From: Schistocephalus solidus | Taxonomy: Eukaryota; Platyhelminthes; Cestoda; Diphyllobothriidea; Diphyllobothriidae | Direction of reading: 5' to 3' | NCBI GenBank assembly: GCA_017591395.1 | Contig: WEDG01004142.1 | Coordinates: 62,001-126,000 of the forward strand | DNA: 64,000 bases | In this document: one piece after another, positions 43,431-55,799 of the stretch | How positions within the stretch are numbered: position 1 is the stretch's first letter | How the letters are laid out: each line of letters begins with the position of its first letter | Program-made: the position numbers and the translations under genes | The notes under the pieces: generated by a model | Told to the model about the DNA's origin: nothing | What the model saw: only the letters and a program-made list of their open reading frames with translations | The model's database searches: none

Positions 43431-43705
43431 GGCTAGTTGTAGTAGAGACAGATGAACAATGCCGACAAAGAGCCGGGAGACTGGAATGACCCTTTCTGGC
43501 TCATTAGGCGTCATCAACCAGTCATCACACCCGAGGCTCGAACCCGCGACCTGTTGAGCAGAAGTCCAACGCTCTAACCCTTGAGACACGGGCTTGTTTT
43601 CCTCCCGGTTTAGATCAAGAATACTAACATTCATATATTAATTCTCACCGATCGCTAATGGAACTCACTCTTCCCGCTCTGCCTTGGAGCTCATTTTCGA
43701 TCTGC
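43431..43705 (-). mobile_element. tRNA-derived SINE, near full length
   Basis: Minus strand: tail end ACAATGCCGACAAAGAGCCG, body with box B GGTTCGAGCC, the GCCACGGGC-like GACACGGGCTTG block and the head to about 43,700. Confidence 0.8.
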
Positions 43706-43764
43706 CTTTACGATTACTAGTAGCCGTATTTCCTCAGTCTCCGTTGTATTTGTCGGCATTATTA

Positions 43765-44060
43765 ATCTACTAACCGCTGTGCGGTTGCTGGTGGGGCTCG
43801 AGAGTTAGCCCCAAGGTAGCGCAGAACGAGTGACTTCCGCTAACGACCGATCAGCGTTCGTCAAAGAATGTCCATAGTCCCAATCTAACCCGGCAAGACA
43901 GCGAGCCCATAACTCAATGGTTAGAGCTTTTGATCCAGAGGTCGCAAGTTTACGCCTCCGGTGGGGCACTACCTGGAGTTGGGTACGACTGGCTGATGAT
44001 GGATAATGAGCCAGAAATGACCATTTCAGTCTCCTTTTTCTTTGTCGACAATGTTACGAA
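43765..44060 (+). mobile_element. tRNA-derived SINE, full length
   Basis: Head AACCGCTGTGCGGTTGCTGG, linker CTAACCCGGCAAGACAGCGA, body GAGCCCATAACTCAATGGTT with a mutated box B (AGTTTACGCC) and the GGCTGATGATGGATAATGAG tail ending TTTGTCGACAATG. It is head-to-head with the preceding minus copy, giving a ~600-bp inverted pair. Confidence 0.85.
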
Positions 44061-44514
44061 TTTTATGTTGTTGCGTGATTGGCGTTAGATAACAACGCCA
44101 CGATAATGTCGGCCACTGCAGTCACTAGAAGCAACCACAGTTGCGCTTCCAAATTGTTCCAATATACTATCAGTCGTGGCTGGTCCTCACTCGCGGCAGG
44201 CTACAACGACTCCCCGTCACTGTGTTTTTTTGCAGCACGCTTACTTACGCGAGATCCAAAAGTCTGGTAGGGGTAAAGCTTGTATTCAGGTTGTGCGTGA
44301 CACTAGGAGAGGGACTAGTTGACTTCGCCAGCAATTGAGTTTATTATGATCTTGCCACTGGTCTCGATTGTTAGCCGTCCAGCAATGCCTCGATCGATTC
44401 CCCAAAGGAGAACTCAACAGCAAGGACGGAAAAAGACAAGCGTATTGGCGTATTTTAATGGTGTATTTAAGGCGAAAATGGAACCTACTAGAGTGAACAT
44501 TTCCGGCAAATACT
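44061..44514. other. No supported feature
   Basis: No gene or repeat recognised. Confidence 0.4.
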
Positions 44515-44655
44515 AGGCAGATTGGAAGGGCCACTTCTGGCTCATAAGCCGTCGTCAGCCAACCATACCCAACCAAAGGTTGCGCACCACCCGAAACTCA
44601 AATCCGTGACCTGCTGATTAGAAGTCGAATGCTCTTACCCGATGTCCAAGGTTTG
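44515..44655 (-). mobile_element. tRNA-derived SINE, tail and body
   Basis: Plus-strand GCCACTTCTGGCTCATAAGC, CGTCGTCAGCCAACCATACC, then the tRNA-like body with decayed box B. The head is missing. Confidence 0.75.
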
Positions 44656-45365
44656 AATCACAGTGTCCTTGAAAGGCTAACATATCGGCTGGACTTCTGA
44701 CTCGTCTGTCCGGCAGCTAGTGCGAGGTCCTTCTGCGCACGTGGGCGGAGCGGTCGGGCGGCGTGCGGACGAGTCGGTTAGGACGGCTCCTCCTAACGCT
44801 ATTCACGTTTGGCTGTGGTCATTTGGATTTTGTACTGCCCTCCAAAAGGGGCATAAATTCAATACAAGCGCACATAATTGTAAACAAATTTACAAGCATG
44901 TTGTGACTGCATTCACATTTTGGAGTAGCAGTAGGCAGCTTCTCTCACGACGGTCAGACTCTGACGATGACTCCTGAGTCCACACCGTTTTGCTTATCTC
45001 ACGCACATATATTAAAGGTCCAGTCACTGAAGGATGCTACCAACATTATAGTTTCCCTTGCTTGTGGCGGTACTACGATAAGGCTTGGGTACATAGCCCT
45101 CAACAGGACCTGAGAGCAGAAGCCGCAAGCGGATGAGGTTGGGACACCTGAATATTTACCCCTCTTGTACTTTTCCATAGGTTCACCCATATTATGGGAG
45201 ATATAACTTTCCCATTCCCGTGTTTTATCCGGGCGGCCATTTGAGCAATTTCTGCTGGTAATACTTTCCAATTATTAATTGGGTGTCACATGCGGTGACT
45301 GCCGATTCCGTAGATAACTCTGCAAACTTTAGTGCTTACTAATACAATCTTACTTAATACAAGCC
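44656..45365. other. No supported feature
   Basis: No coding domain or matched repeat recognised. Confidence 0.4.
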
Positions 45366-45371
45366 TTTCGG

Positions 45372-45880
45372 ATGCTGCGGCTTCAGGATTGTTGCCTTGC
45401 ATCTGGCGACTTCTTTGAGCTGGCCACTACCACTACTTTGCGAGGACATCCCATTAAACTACGTGTGACAGGTGCAAGACTCGATACAAGAAGGTTCTTC
45501 TTCTCCAACAGAGTGATTAAGGCCTGGAATGCTCTGCTGGCCGACATAATCATGTCCCCATCCGTTGACACTTTTAAGCGGAAGTTTGACCAGTACAGCC
45601 ATAAGTACCACGACGACATCCGAACCTAACACATTTCCTGAAACATATTCCCACCCACAAATTTCGCGTCATATAACATACTACTTTCTATTTTTGAGTA
45701 ACATTATCTTATAATTGTTTGTCCGATGCCCTGCAGTGTGTCGGGGAGATAACCCTTTGTCCAACGTCCATTATATGTCAGCCTTTTTTAATTTACAGTG
45801 TCACTGACATCAATAGGGAGCTCAAAGGCTTCGCCTATATTTCCCTTAATAAAACTGAACTGAAGTGAACTAACGCCTTT
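45372..45880 (+). pseudogene. CR1/jockey-like LINE, 3' end only
   Basis: The short frame encodes GHPIKLRVTGARLDTRRFFF, then SNRVIKAWNALLAD and SVDTFKRKFDQY. This pattern (RGH..KL, R..FFS.RV...WN.LP, SV..FK..LD) is the very C-terminus of reverse transcriptases in CR1/jockey-type elements and related 'RNA-directed polymerase' proteins. All catalytic domains are missing, so this is a severely 5'-truncated insertion. The stop is at 45,627. A ~240-bp 3' UTR follows and ends with AATAAAACTGAACTGAAGTG, a short tandem (ACTGA-like) tail as expected for such LINEs. It is unrelated to the zinc-finger LINE. Confidence 0.65.
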
Positions 45881-46811
45881 ACAGTAGATGTTATTTTAAT
45901 TTCATCATACTGCGTATCCGATGGCGTGATCTGTTTATTCAAGCCCATCGTAATAAGCAATTCATGTATGAGGAAGCAAAAATATCAGCAGTTCGAAAGC
46001 CCTAACTAGGAGTCATTGTGTGAGTACAAAATCACGATTAGTGGCCCTACGGGTCAGATTAACAACCAGCAAATATATTGAAGTTTGTGAACGCAATTGC
46101 AGCTGCGAAGATATTTTGTGCATAACATGACAGCAGACTGTTCAGGCAATCATATCCTCAAGGTCGCTTACAGGCGGATTCTATCTGGCTCATGGAAGAA
46201 GTCCCAAAACGCCCAACAATCCATAGCACGTAATGAATACGAATTAGAATGAGTATTTTGGATTATTTAGCGTTTTCAGTCAACTATGGGCGAGTCCAGA
46301 CCCGGAAAACCGGAGACTTGCGTTATCATCTGTTGTTGCTGTTTATTGGCATAAGTATCCCTCAAGTACGTGGATTGACAGAATTTATCCAACGGAGCTT
46401 CAAAACTACTGCAATTAGAAACTGGTTCAATAAATATACGTTAAAACTGAGCCTTAATTGTGAGGTTTTTTGTTTAACTGAATGGTTATCAACATCTTAC
46501 CAACAGAATTTCGCACCTGGAATATCTCAATTCGACCTATAAAGAATATTTTGAATTTGAAAATTTTAGATCACGGGGACTATGTGCAGTAAGGATGAAT
46601 TACCTTCATCACTCGAATTATTAAGAAGTCACACCTTTGACCTACTGTCTACGTATCTTGACCACCATCAACATAACAGAAATCGCGGTTATCTTCCTTG
46701 CTTCTCCTGATTCCGACACACCCAAAATACACTTTTATATTTTTTTCAAGGAAGCTGTTGTCTAAAATAATTTACGCAAGAAGGGCAAAACTGGGCAGCA
46801 TTCAGTTCGGC
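45881..46811. other. No supported feature
   Basis: AT-rich with short open frames. Nothing recognised. Confidence 0.4.
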
Positions 46812-47075
46812 AAGGATATGGTATGTAGTCGGTGTCAACAACAGATAACCCAAAAATTAACTCCAGCACTACACCTGACCATAAGCTTAACCCCAACCTA
46901 AAACTTAACTGCAAACATAATCTTAACTCTAACCCCCCCCCCCCTCATTTATATCTCTAACTCTAAAACTAGCCTTAACCCTTGCCCGAGTAAAAACTTA
47001 ACCGAAACCCACCTACTTAAATAAATGTAGTGGCATGTCTTGTATATTAACTCTCCAACTGCATACCATATCCTT
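46812..47075. mobile_element. MITE-like terminal-inverted-repeat element
   Basis: The 23 bases at 46,812-46,834 (AAGGATATGGTATGTAGTCG...) match the reverse complement of 47,053-47,075 at 20 positions. The core is made of degenerate CTTAACC/CTAACCC motifs with a run of 12 C near 46,933. It has the same opening as the element at 6,435 and a similar length. Confidence 0.6.
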
Positions 47076-48069
47076 ACTTCAGTCCTATATACGGAGCAGC
47101 TTGTAGAATTTATCGGCACTGAATCCGCCGAATCAATCTTTATTGATGCAAACATCCGTAAACGTTAACTTTCCTCTCCCTTTCTCGCCACAAGTCGACC
47201 ACGATTGTTGTGACCGTCTTACGCCCCGTCGACGACGAAATTAAATCTAACCATAAACTTAACCCTAAACCTCACCATTATCCTCAACCTAATTTCCTTG
47301 GAATATAGCGCAAACCATATGTATTATGGGTGCTTACATTTCCCATATCCTGTTTAGGCATTTTTACCGGGCTAGGGTTAAGGGAACTTCAAAAGAAAAT
47401 TTGGCAAACATACGGTAGCTTTCGATAAATTCTCGTCAGGCCTTTACATTTATATCTCTGTGTAACTAAGTCAAATATGCAGGTAATTAGCACAAATCAT
47501 ACGGTTGTCCGGGTGGGGGCAGGAAGGGGAAAGAAACAAAATTGTGGTCCGTTTTCTGATCATCGCCAGATGAAGGGCGGCCGCCAGGACAGGTAATTAG
47601 ATGCGGGCGGCTGAGTTGGTGGCTTTCAGTCCTCGCAATTGCGGCACCTGCATAAAGTTCTTTTGAGCGCACAGGACCGGTTTGCGTAGCCTGATTGCAG
47701 CCACTTCTGTCGTAGCCAACAGACACTATCCAAGAAAGTTCGAATAGGTTGAGGGGACCGTGTAAATTACCCGGAAGGCCTCTTTCGCATCTACACGATG
47801 GTCTGTGTCTACCACACGAGCGAGGATAGAGCTGTTTATGTTCATTACCTGCCCCTCTCCTAACCATGCCGAAACTTAATTTTAACCTTCATATAAGCTA
47901 CTTTCTCCTCGAAAAGTAGTTCATAGCCTCAGAAATAGGGGGATTCCTATTGTGTTTGAAGGCAGTGAACAAACAGAGAAAAAACTCCTGACACAACTGG
48001 GCATATTTAGTTAGGTTTTGGAGAAGAATAATTAACTGGAAAGAGGATGCACACGCGATCACTGAAACA
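47076..48069. other. No gene; more degenerate telomere-like motifs
   Basis: CTAACCATAAACTTAACCCT near 47,248, and a possible partial copy of the inverted-repeat element near 47,330-47,400 (CCATATCCTGTTTAGGCA, GGGCTAGGGTTAAGGG). No coding domain. Confidence 0.4.
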
Positions 48070-48262
48070 GTAGGTTTATTATTCTGAGGACAGGCTTCCT
48101 ATACATTTGCAAATTCAGTTAACTCAATTACGTAAATTTTTCCCAGTTTCGTAATTTGTACCTATTCGAAAAAAGTAGCATTTCTAGACAATGTAATTTT
48201 AATTTGTAAACCACAAAAAGCCATATATTTCCTAACGATCGGTTCTTTATTGATGTAAAATT
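48070..48262 (-). repeat. AT-rich dispersed repeat, copy B
   Basis: Reverse complement of 36,146-36,340 (plus-strand GACAGGCTTCCTATACAT, TTAATTTGTAAACCA, TTTCCTAACGATCGGTTCTT). Confidence 0.7.
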
Positions 48263-48625
48263 TTGGTGGATGCAGTGTGCGCTGATTTCGCGAAACGGGC
48301 CGTAACTCATGAAATCCATCAGATTTCATGTGTTAGGACACCTACTTTACAGCAGCCGATCATCAGAGTCAAACAGTAAGGGATGGGAGTTAGTATCGGA
48401 GATTTGGTCAACTTCGCGCGGCCTAGCTCACATTGATCTCACGGCGTGGTGAGGGCGTGCGTCCTCGGACGGGAAGTGGGTTGAGCCACATGGTTGCATG
48501 AGCTGAGCGCGTGATGACAGGGAGGGGGGGAGGCTAAATCGAAGTATCTGTTGATGGAGTCGGTCACACACCCTCGCCTCCAGCTCGCGCTAGTATTCCC
48601 GTGCTCACAGCGTGTGAGCGACTTG
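48263..48625. other. No supported feature
   Basis: GC-richer sequence with no recognised domain. Confidence 0.4.
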
Positions 48626-49174
48626 CGCCCACTTCCGCATCAGACAACTGACCGGCTCGGACAGTGGTCTGATTGTGGGGGTGGGGGAGAGAGTGAGGTC
48701 GACGGCTCAGCGTATTGTCCTCACTATAAACAATCTGACGCGCTCGAAACTATCACGGTGCGCTAAAAGCCGTGACTTGGAAGGTTGCCAACTGACGAGA
48801 TAACTCGGAACGCATGGGCAGCCCAATGGGTGTTTTGTGCGGAGTAGCTGACTGGTGGACTGAGAGTCAGGCTGCAATGGCTCCTTCTTAATGTGGCCTT
48901 TATGGCACTCCCACTCCGTGGGATCCGATCTAGGTGTGGTGGTACGCTCAGGGGCGGCTCCGGCCGCGCCAGCCACCAGCGCCCTCTCCCATCTCCACTC
49001 TTCTTGACTATTTCATGACACCGGGCTCAGGTGGGGGAGGAGAAAGAGAGTGTGGCCGATGGAACGCATGTCTACTATCACTTTAAACTAAATCACGCGC
49101 AAGTCACCGTCCCTGCACCGCCCTTCCGTGGAGCATGCGGTGGACATCGCTGAAATCGACGGTCGAACTATCAA
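48626..49174 (+). repeat. LINE 3'-UTR repeat, dispersed copy
   Basis: From CGCATCAGACAACTGACCGG to ATCGACGGTCGAACTATC, in the same block order as 10,517-11,066. The (GT)n end is missing because the Gypsy element begins immediately after. Confidence 0.85.
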
Positions 49175-52100
49175 GTAGCGACTTGAGACAGTGGTTCACC
49201 TCTCCGAGCAGCCCGTTTGTTCGAGAGTATTCGCGATCTAACTTGTTGTCCATCGCTGCATCTCTCCCTAATCCTTCATCTCCCAGCAGAGCAAACGAGT
49301 AAAACGGGTCAGCCCAAGGGTCAATGCGACCACTATCACTGAAGTCTCCAGTCCTGGTCGTACCTTCTACCTCTGCAATGGCAAGAGTGGCAGAAGTTTT
49401 CTGGTTGATACTGATGCTGGTGTCATCCTTCCCCACAACAGCCGACCTTCGGTGCCCCAACCCTGGCCTCTTCCTACAGGCCGTCAACACCTCGCAAATT
49501 GCCACCTTTGGTACCCGCTCCCTCTCCCAGGCCTTCGGTCTCCGGCGTGTCTTCTCTTGGGCCTTTGTCGTTGCTGACATCCTCTGTGCAATCCTCGGTG
49601 CATATTTCCTCGCTGCTTTAGATCTTATGGTCGACTGCCGCCACTCTCGTTTACACGACCAAACCACCAGGTTGGCCGTTCGAGGTACCCATTCTCCTGA
49701 GTTGTCCCACCAACTCGCCATTTCGGACCCTGAACCTGATAGTCCGTTTCGGCAGCTCCTTGGCAAACACACTGGACTCACCCGTCCCAACTTCAGCATC
49801 TCTACCCTGCCACACGACGTTTTTCACCACATCCAAACGACTGGTCCTCCTGTGTTTTCTCGGCCTCACCGTCTTGCGCCTACACGACTGTCTGCCACCA
49901 AGGCCGAGTTCGAGCACATGCTTCAAATGGGCATGAACCGTCAATTAGAAAGCCTATGGGCCTCGCCTCTCCACCACAACTGGTGACTGGCGCCCCTGAA
50001 CAATATCACCATCCCTGACCACTACCCTGTTTCGCATCTTCAGGACTTCGCCGGTGCTCTATACGGCAAGTCTGTGTTTTTGAAGATCAACTTGGTTCGG
50101 ACCTTTCACCAAATCCCTATGGCTCCAGAGGATGTTTCAAAGACGGCCGTTACCACACCCTTTGGCCTCGTTGAGTTCCTGCGTATGATTTTCGGACTCC
50201 ACATCACCTCACAAACTTTCCTGAGATGCGTAGATAGAGAGCTTCGTGGCTCACCCTTTGTCTTCGCCTTTATTGACGACATCTTAGTGGCCAGGTGCAC
50301 CGCCAAGGAACCTATTGAACATCTAAAAACGGTGCTGAACCACCTTCAACGATTTGGCGTTTTCCTAAACCCGTCCAAGTGCGTCTTTTTTTTCGGACAC
50401 CTGGTCGACAGTAACGGTATCTATCCCCTCCCTTCGAAGGGTTCACCTATTCGTGAGTTCCCCCCTCCCTCCTCAAAGCTTCAGCTGCAGCGATTTCCGG
50501 GCATGGTGAATTTCTACCGTCGGTTCCTCCCTAACTATGCCAACACCATTCTGCCGCTCATGAATCTCCTCTCTGAGCCTAAACGTTCGTTTGAGCTCAC
50601 TGCAGACACCCTATTTGCTTTTGAGAATGTAAAGGCTGCTCTGGCAGATGCCACTGACGCATTCAGCCCCCAATGCTCCCATCTCCCTCATGGTTGATGC
50701 TTCCAACGTGGCAGTCGGTGCAGTTCTTCAGAAACACCTTGAAGGTCAAACCCAACCATTAGCTTTCTTTTCCCGTAAGTTAACACCTACCGAAGCGCGC
50801 TACAGCACGGTTGGACGGGAGCTGCTTGCTGTCTATCTTGCCGTGAAACACTTCCGGCACTTCCTTGAAGGCAGGGACTTCATGGTCTTCACGGATTATA
50901 AGCCCCTTACCTTTGCTCTCAAGTCCGATTCCGATAAAATCAACCCCCGGGAGCTTCACCAACTGGTCTATATCTCGCAGTTCACCTCAGACATCCGCCA
51001 CATCAACGGAGCACGCAATGAGGTGGCTGACGCTCTGTCCAGGCCCTCAATCATTCACCTAAGGCTTTTTCCTTGGATTGACCTCACTGAGATGGCCGCT
51101 GAATAACGCCATGTTTCTTCGCCTGGTAACGAGAATGTTTGCGGACTCCATGAGCTATCACTGGCAATGGCACCATCCTATGCGACGCCTTCACTCCATC
51201 CCATCGTCCATTTGTGCCAAAATCTCTTTGCCGCAAAGTTTTCTCCTCCCTGCACAACCTATCTCACCGTGGGAGTCGAGCTACCGACAAGCTGGTTTCC
51301 AACCGCTTCGTCTGGCTTGGGATGCACAATGACTTGAAAGCTTAAACACGGGCTTGTCCCACCTGTCAAGATCCAGCGGCACAACAAGGCCCCCATCGGC
51401 ATTTTCCCCGGCTCTGATGCAAGATTCAGCCCCGTTCACCTGGACCGTATAGGCCCCTGCCTCTGTCTGATGGTTGTTCCTATCTCCTCACATGTGTGGA
51501 TCGATTCACCCGATGGCCGGATGCCATTCCTCTGCCTGATGTCACTGCTTCCATGGTGGTCAAAGCGTTTCTCAGTCGTTGGGTTGCCGCCTTTTGTGCC
51601 CCCTTCACTATCCCGACTGATCGCGGTGCCCAGTTCGAATCTAACTTTTTTAGTCTCTCCTCTCCTTCTTAGGCTGTACTCGCATTCGCACGACAGCCTA
51701 TCACCCGGATGCCAACGGGATGGTCGAGCGGTTCCACCGCCAGCTGAAGGCCTCCCTACGCATCGCAAACGATCCAGAGAACTGGACGGACCATCTCCCC
51801 CTGGTCCTGTTGGGCATCCGCTCGGCTCTCAAGTCGGACCTTGACTGTTCCGCTGCTGAACTCGTTTTCGGCGCCACCGTTCGACTTCCTGGTGAGATGA
51901 TCTCGCCAAGTCCTCGTGGTGTGCTTGACGATCCTACTAACCTCCTGCACCGCCTCCGGCAATTCATGCAGACTCTCTTCCCGGTTCCACCCAGGCCATC
52001 ATTCTCCGAGTCTTATATTGAGAAAGACCTGACGAACTGCTCTCACGTCTATCTCCAATGTGATAGAGTACGCCGGCCATTGGAACTCCCCTACGACAGC

Positions 52101-52504
52101 CCATTCCGGGTTGTCTCTCGAGGGACAAAGACCATCCGCATCCAACGCGAAACTCGCGAGGAGGTCATGAGCGTGGACCGTCTCAAGGATGCTGTCCTGG
52201 AAACTCCGCCGGACGAAACCTATGGTTCCCTACCCTCTGGTCCTCAACCTCCCCCACCCTCTATCCCTCCGTCCCGCATACTTCCTCTTCCTCTAAGTCC
52301 GCATCCTCCAACTGCAACTTACTCTTCATCAACCGCCAACCCACAAGCTGCAAACCACACTCACTCTTCCCCTGTGCTTCCTGTATATACCACCCGCAGG
52401 GGACGCAATGTGCATTTTCCTGATCGTTTTGTTACTCGTGTGTTTAGCCATGAACCATGCTTTCAGCGTCGCTACACGCCGCCTTCGGTTTAGCCTGGGG
52501 GTAC
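49175..52504 (+). pseudogene. Gypsy-type LTR retrotransposon pol, broken
   Basis: Pol polyprotein remnant in the usual order. Protease: RSFLVDTDAGVI at 49,400-49,430, with DTD where DTG/DSG is expected, followed by a frameshift. Reverse transcriptase: FSRPHRLAPTRLSATKAEFE, a stop at 49,984 within a small deletion, then SVFLKINLVRTFHQIP (motif A Asp replaced by Asn), AVTTPFGLVEFLRM and AFIDDILVA (an intact DD box). RNase H follows another frameshift at about 50,690: DASNVAVGAVLQKH, SRKLTPTEARYSTVGRELLA and FTDYKPLTF. Integrase: VHLDRIGP, TDRGAQFES and GMVERFHRQLK hold the three acidic residues but lie in different frames. The last frame ends at 52,493. Gag and the 5' LTR are absent. Confidence 0.85.
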
Positions 52505-52880
52505 TGTGGCAGTCTGTTCCCACGTGCGCCGCTTAGTTCGCCGCTCTTGGTCGAAGCGGTCGGCTCGAGTGATGGCCGGCGCAGATGCTGCCTCACACCG
52601 TCTGTCTTACACTCCTGCTGGGACTACCCGAGTCTGGGTACCATCGTCGCGAGTGCTCGAAACCAATCAACGTGCGTTATTGCACTGGCGACAAATGACG
52701 CACTGGGGTCAAGTGATCTCAATAGCGGACGGATACAACCTGAACACCAACTGGCCTGAGGAGACCGCTAGCTGCAGTTGTGTGCAGAGCCCTTGTAAGC
52801 TCTTTGCCTCAGTAAGAGCTTGTCCTACCTGATCCGTCTCCCCTGACTTCTGATTTGAGATAACCCTCGCATTGTCGACC
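52505..52880 (+). repeat. Probable 3' LTR of the Gypsy element
   Basis: Starts TGTGGCAGTCTG right after a polypurine-like CTGGGGGTAC, eleven bases past the integrase stop. No second copy exists in the window, so the 3' boundary is a guess. Confidence 0.45.
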
Positions 52881-52894
52881 TTACGACTTCGACA

Positions 52895-53870
52895 GATTCA
52901 CCAAAATATGAAAATTAATTGCAGAGAAAAATGAATATCCACAAGAACAGTCGACAGTAAATATGACTGAGATCCATTAATAAGTTACCTCTTTAAAAAG
53001 TGCGGTTATTAGATATTTCGAAGTCAAGGTGAAAATGTGCAAGTTTAAGCGTTTTTTTTGATTTTCCTGAAACTGACATATTTTCTGCTAAAAATGAAAG
53101 AACTCACTTTTTGTTTTATATTTGAGCGTTTTTATTACATTTTTTCCTGTAATACCCCGTTCTAGGACCGCAAACATACAACATAGTATCCGAATACATG
53201 CTAAGAATTTTCAAAAATTGCTAATTTCCGTCCATTACGTTTCTTACTTCCGAAATAGCGGAAGCTATATTGTACAAAAAAGCATCTAATCGCATGCTTC
53301 CAATTTAACATAGGTATTTCTTTAGTCCATCTCCATAGTATCTTGTACGAATTTTGCTTACGGTCCCCATTTTCACCGTGGTAAAAAAATATGGGTAAAC
53401 AAGATTTTTTGACAAAAAACGTCGGTTGTCTGCACAAAATGTTTTTTTTTAAAACTAAAACCATTTCTTTTTTTAAAAACAACGCAATTCCTTACACTTG
53501 CCTTCACCTGAGGGTCATGGAATTAAGATCACTTTTTTTCAGTTTTAGAAGGAATTTATTTGAAACTTTTCTTACTTATATTAATATTCTTTTACAGCAC
53601 AATGCAAAAAAACAATTAAATTTGCTCTGCGATATAACATACTATAGGACATTTCTTGGAAATCCGGCAACCGTCGATTTCGCCCAAATCCTGCCTGTTT
53701 TCCTTCAATATAAAAGATTGAACATGTGTGTTCTTTATTAAAAATGATTTATGAGCCTCAAATCCACTCAAAAACAACAATACCAAGATCAAAGATGCAC
53801 TAAACTATTCATTCAACTTTCGATCACACATTGCATGATATAGGTCATCTGCTGTAGGTATTTGTGTGCT
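52895..53870 (+). repeat. AT-rich long dispersed repeat, copy 2
   Basis: Colinear with 36,940-37,880 (see the shared blocks listed there). Long T and A runs. Open frames across it are low-complexity and not genes. Confidence 0.6.
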
Positions 53871-53929
53871 TGGTCCGCAGCACTTCAGTCTTGTGGGCCT
53901 CCCTCTGTGCATAGACTATTCGGTTGTTT

Positions 53930-55045
53930 TTGGATTGATTTGTATGGACTTAAAGGAGACATTCAAAGTGTTCGTGTAGCGAGGATGTAGTCCGTCTTAT
54001 CTGTTGGAACCCGTATCGACCTCGACGTAGAATAGCCACTTGGACAGACGCTGATCGTTCATCCACGGGATGGACGGCAGTTGTAGCTGTCCCAGAACGC
54101 TAGTTCTTTTCCATATCTGCGATCCCCTCCTGTAACTTCATCATCAGCATTCTTCAGAGACGACTGTGGAGAAAATGGTTGAGTCTCGTTGCTTGGCCTT
54201 CATAAGTATTCCACGTCGTCGCCCTCTAGAAGATCGTTGACAGGACGACAGCCCTGTGCATCCTCCTGGTTTCCATGTATGGAATGTGACGATGGTTACA
54301 GATGGAGTGCTTCAGTCGGCCGAAGGTCAGGTGAATATCCGGTGGTCATCGACCCCGTGCAAATTCGGGAGTTGGCCCGATGGTTTAAGTACTCGGCGTA
54401 TAAATACTGCATACGCGCTACAGTTGCCTTACCATTTGTGTGAAGTTCTCCGGACATCCGACTTACGCCATCACTCTCCAGGGTTGTAGTCCGCATTTTC
54501 TGGCACTTATTCTGGAGTTAACCAAACCATGGTGGCATCCTTGAGGCCTTTGGAAATGTGTCCTTGCCACCACATCTTCTGCAATACCGAGGTGGACTCT
54601 TTCACGATTTCTGCTTCTCCGTGCTTGTAGACTTCGAGTAGGATTGCATCGGCGATTGGTGTCTTTCCACTGAACAACTGCTGCACTGATCTGATTGTCT
54701 CAAAGATGGAAGGCGATGCTCGAGGTCGTCGTTAGAGTCCAAGTGAGTCCAAGTCAGTTGGTGGCTTCTTTACAGACTGTGGACTGCTGGTCGAGGACGC
54801 CTTAAAGGTGCGCATTCCAACTCTCGGGGATTTATGAGTTATCCGTCAGGAGGATTGCTCCAGCCGGCCTCATCAGTGGCAGAGTCCCCTTCACCTGAGA
54901 GCCGTAGACTGCCTTCATGACAGCAAAAGAAACCTTTGCCACACCACCATCGGCATATCTCTGGACCTCTTCAACTCTGCAAGTCCCATAGTCGTTCTGC
55001 ATCTCCCTCAGTTTCTGTTTACCGTAACATAGCCTCGGAGGTATG
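53930..55045 (-). pseudogene. Old fragment of a zinc-finger-LINE relative
   Basis: The minus strand shows, in several frames, ILLEVYKHGEAEIV (compare EVYKHGGP in the younger LINEs), VLQKMWWQGHISKGLKDAT (compare FQEMWRQ..VPQD.KDAT), RYADGGVAK and AVYGSQVKGTLPLM (compare AIYGQCIKGTAPLF). At the low-coordinate end ACATTCAAAGTGTTCGTGTA matches the thumb-to-tail linker. It is heavily diverged, with many stops. It gives an older subfamily of the same element. Confidence 0.6.
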
Positions 55046-55064
55046 CAATGTTACTACGCTCGAT

Positions 55065-55372
55065 CAGTACAGGATTTGTTCAGGGCATGGCAGACGTTAT
55101 TCGGAGTGCGCTTCCATAACATGGGGGCCACTTGGTGGCATGCGTCGGTGCAACCTTACGCCACGCCATCCACCTGCTGCCGATCCCATCTCCGGTCTTC
55201 TTGGCTCTGTAATGACACCGGGCACATGTGAGGAAAGAGAGAGAGAGAATGCGCTAGATGCAGTGCAAGTCTACTCTCGCTAAAAACTAATTCACGCGCA
55301 AGTCACTGTCCTTGCGCCACCAGGCTGTGGAACACACTGTGGACTTTATCGGATGCTGCGGTGGAACTGTCG
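55065..55372 (+). repeat. LINE 3'-end unit, diverged
   Basis: GGCAGACGTTATTCGGAGTG, CTCCGGTCTTCTTGGCTC, AATTCACGCGCAAGTCACTG and GTGGAACTGTCG match the tandem unit order seen at 11,067. Confidence 0.75.
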
Positions 55373-55514
55373 TTTTCGGATAGCCGACAAAAAATTCCTC
55401 CTCACTGTCATCAAACCGGTCCTGCTACTAGCAGCTAGCACGAGCAAGTGCCTCTTTCTGCGTATCGACATTGGTATTCCCTCAACGAAGATTTCTTTGG
55501 CAGATGAGCATTGC

Positions 55515-55600
55515 GGACACAGACACATTCATGGCTCATTAGCCCTCATCAACCAGTCATACCCAATCCCGGTTGGAGTTGAGACAGCCTCTAGAATTCA
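55515..55600 (-). mobile_element. tRNA-derived SINE, tail only
   Basis: Plus-strand GCTCATTAGCCCTCATCAAC then CAGTCATACCCAATCCCGGT match the reversed SINE tail. Confidence 0.6.
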
Positions 55601-55799
55601 GTCGGCACCCAGTCCTATCAATTAATACAATATTTAACGAACCTGATGTCGATTTACCTTGCGGTTGCCTGCGTGGTTGTAATCAGAGCGACCTGCAATT
55701 ACCGTATTTATCGCCTCGAGATAGTTCTTTAAAACCACCTTAAAGTCCCGCAATTAAACCCAAGTTTCACTCGCTAACTTGTATAGCCTATGCTACATC

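Noticed and set aside
46900..47000. True interstitial telomere repeat.
   Set aside because: The CTTAACC-like motifs are too irregular for a hexamer array and are bounded by inverted repeats of a small element.
49104..49799. 231-residue minus-strand open frame.
   Set aside because: It lies antisense to recognisable Gypsy protease and RT sequence, and has no domain of its own.
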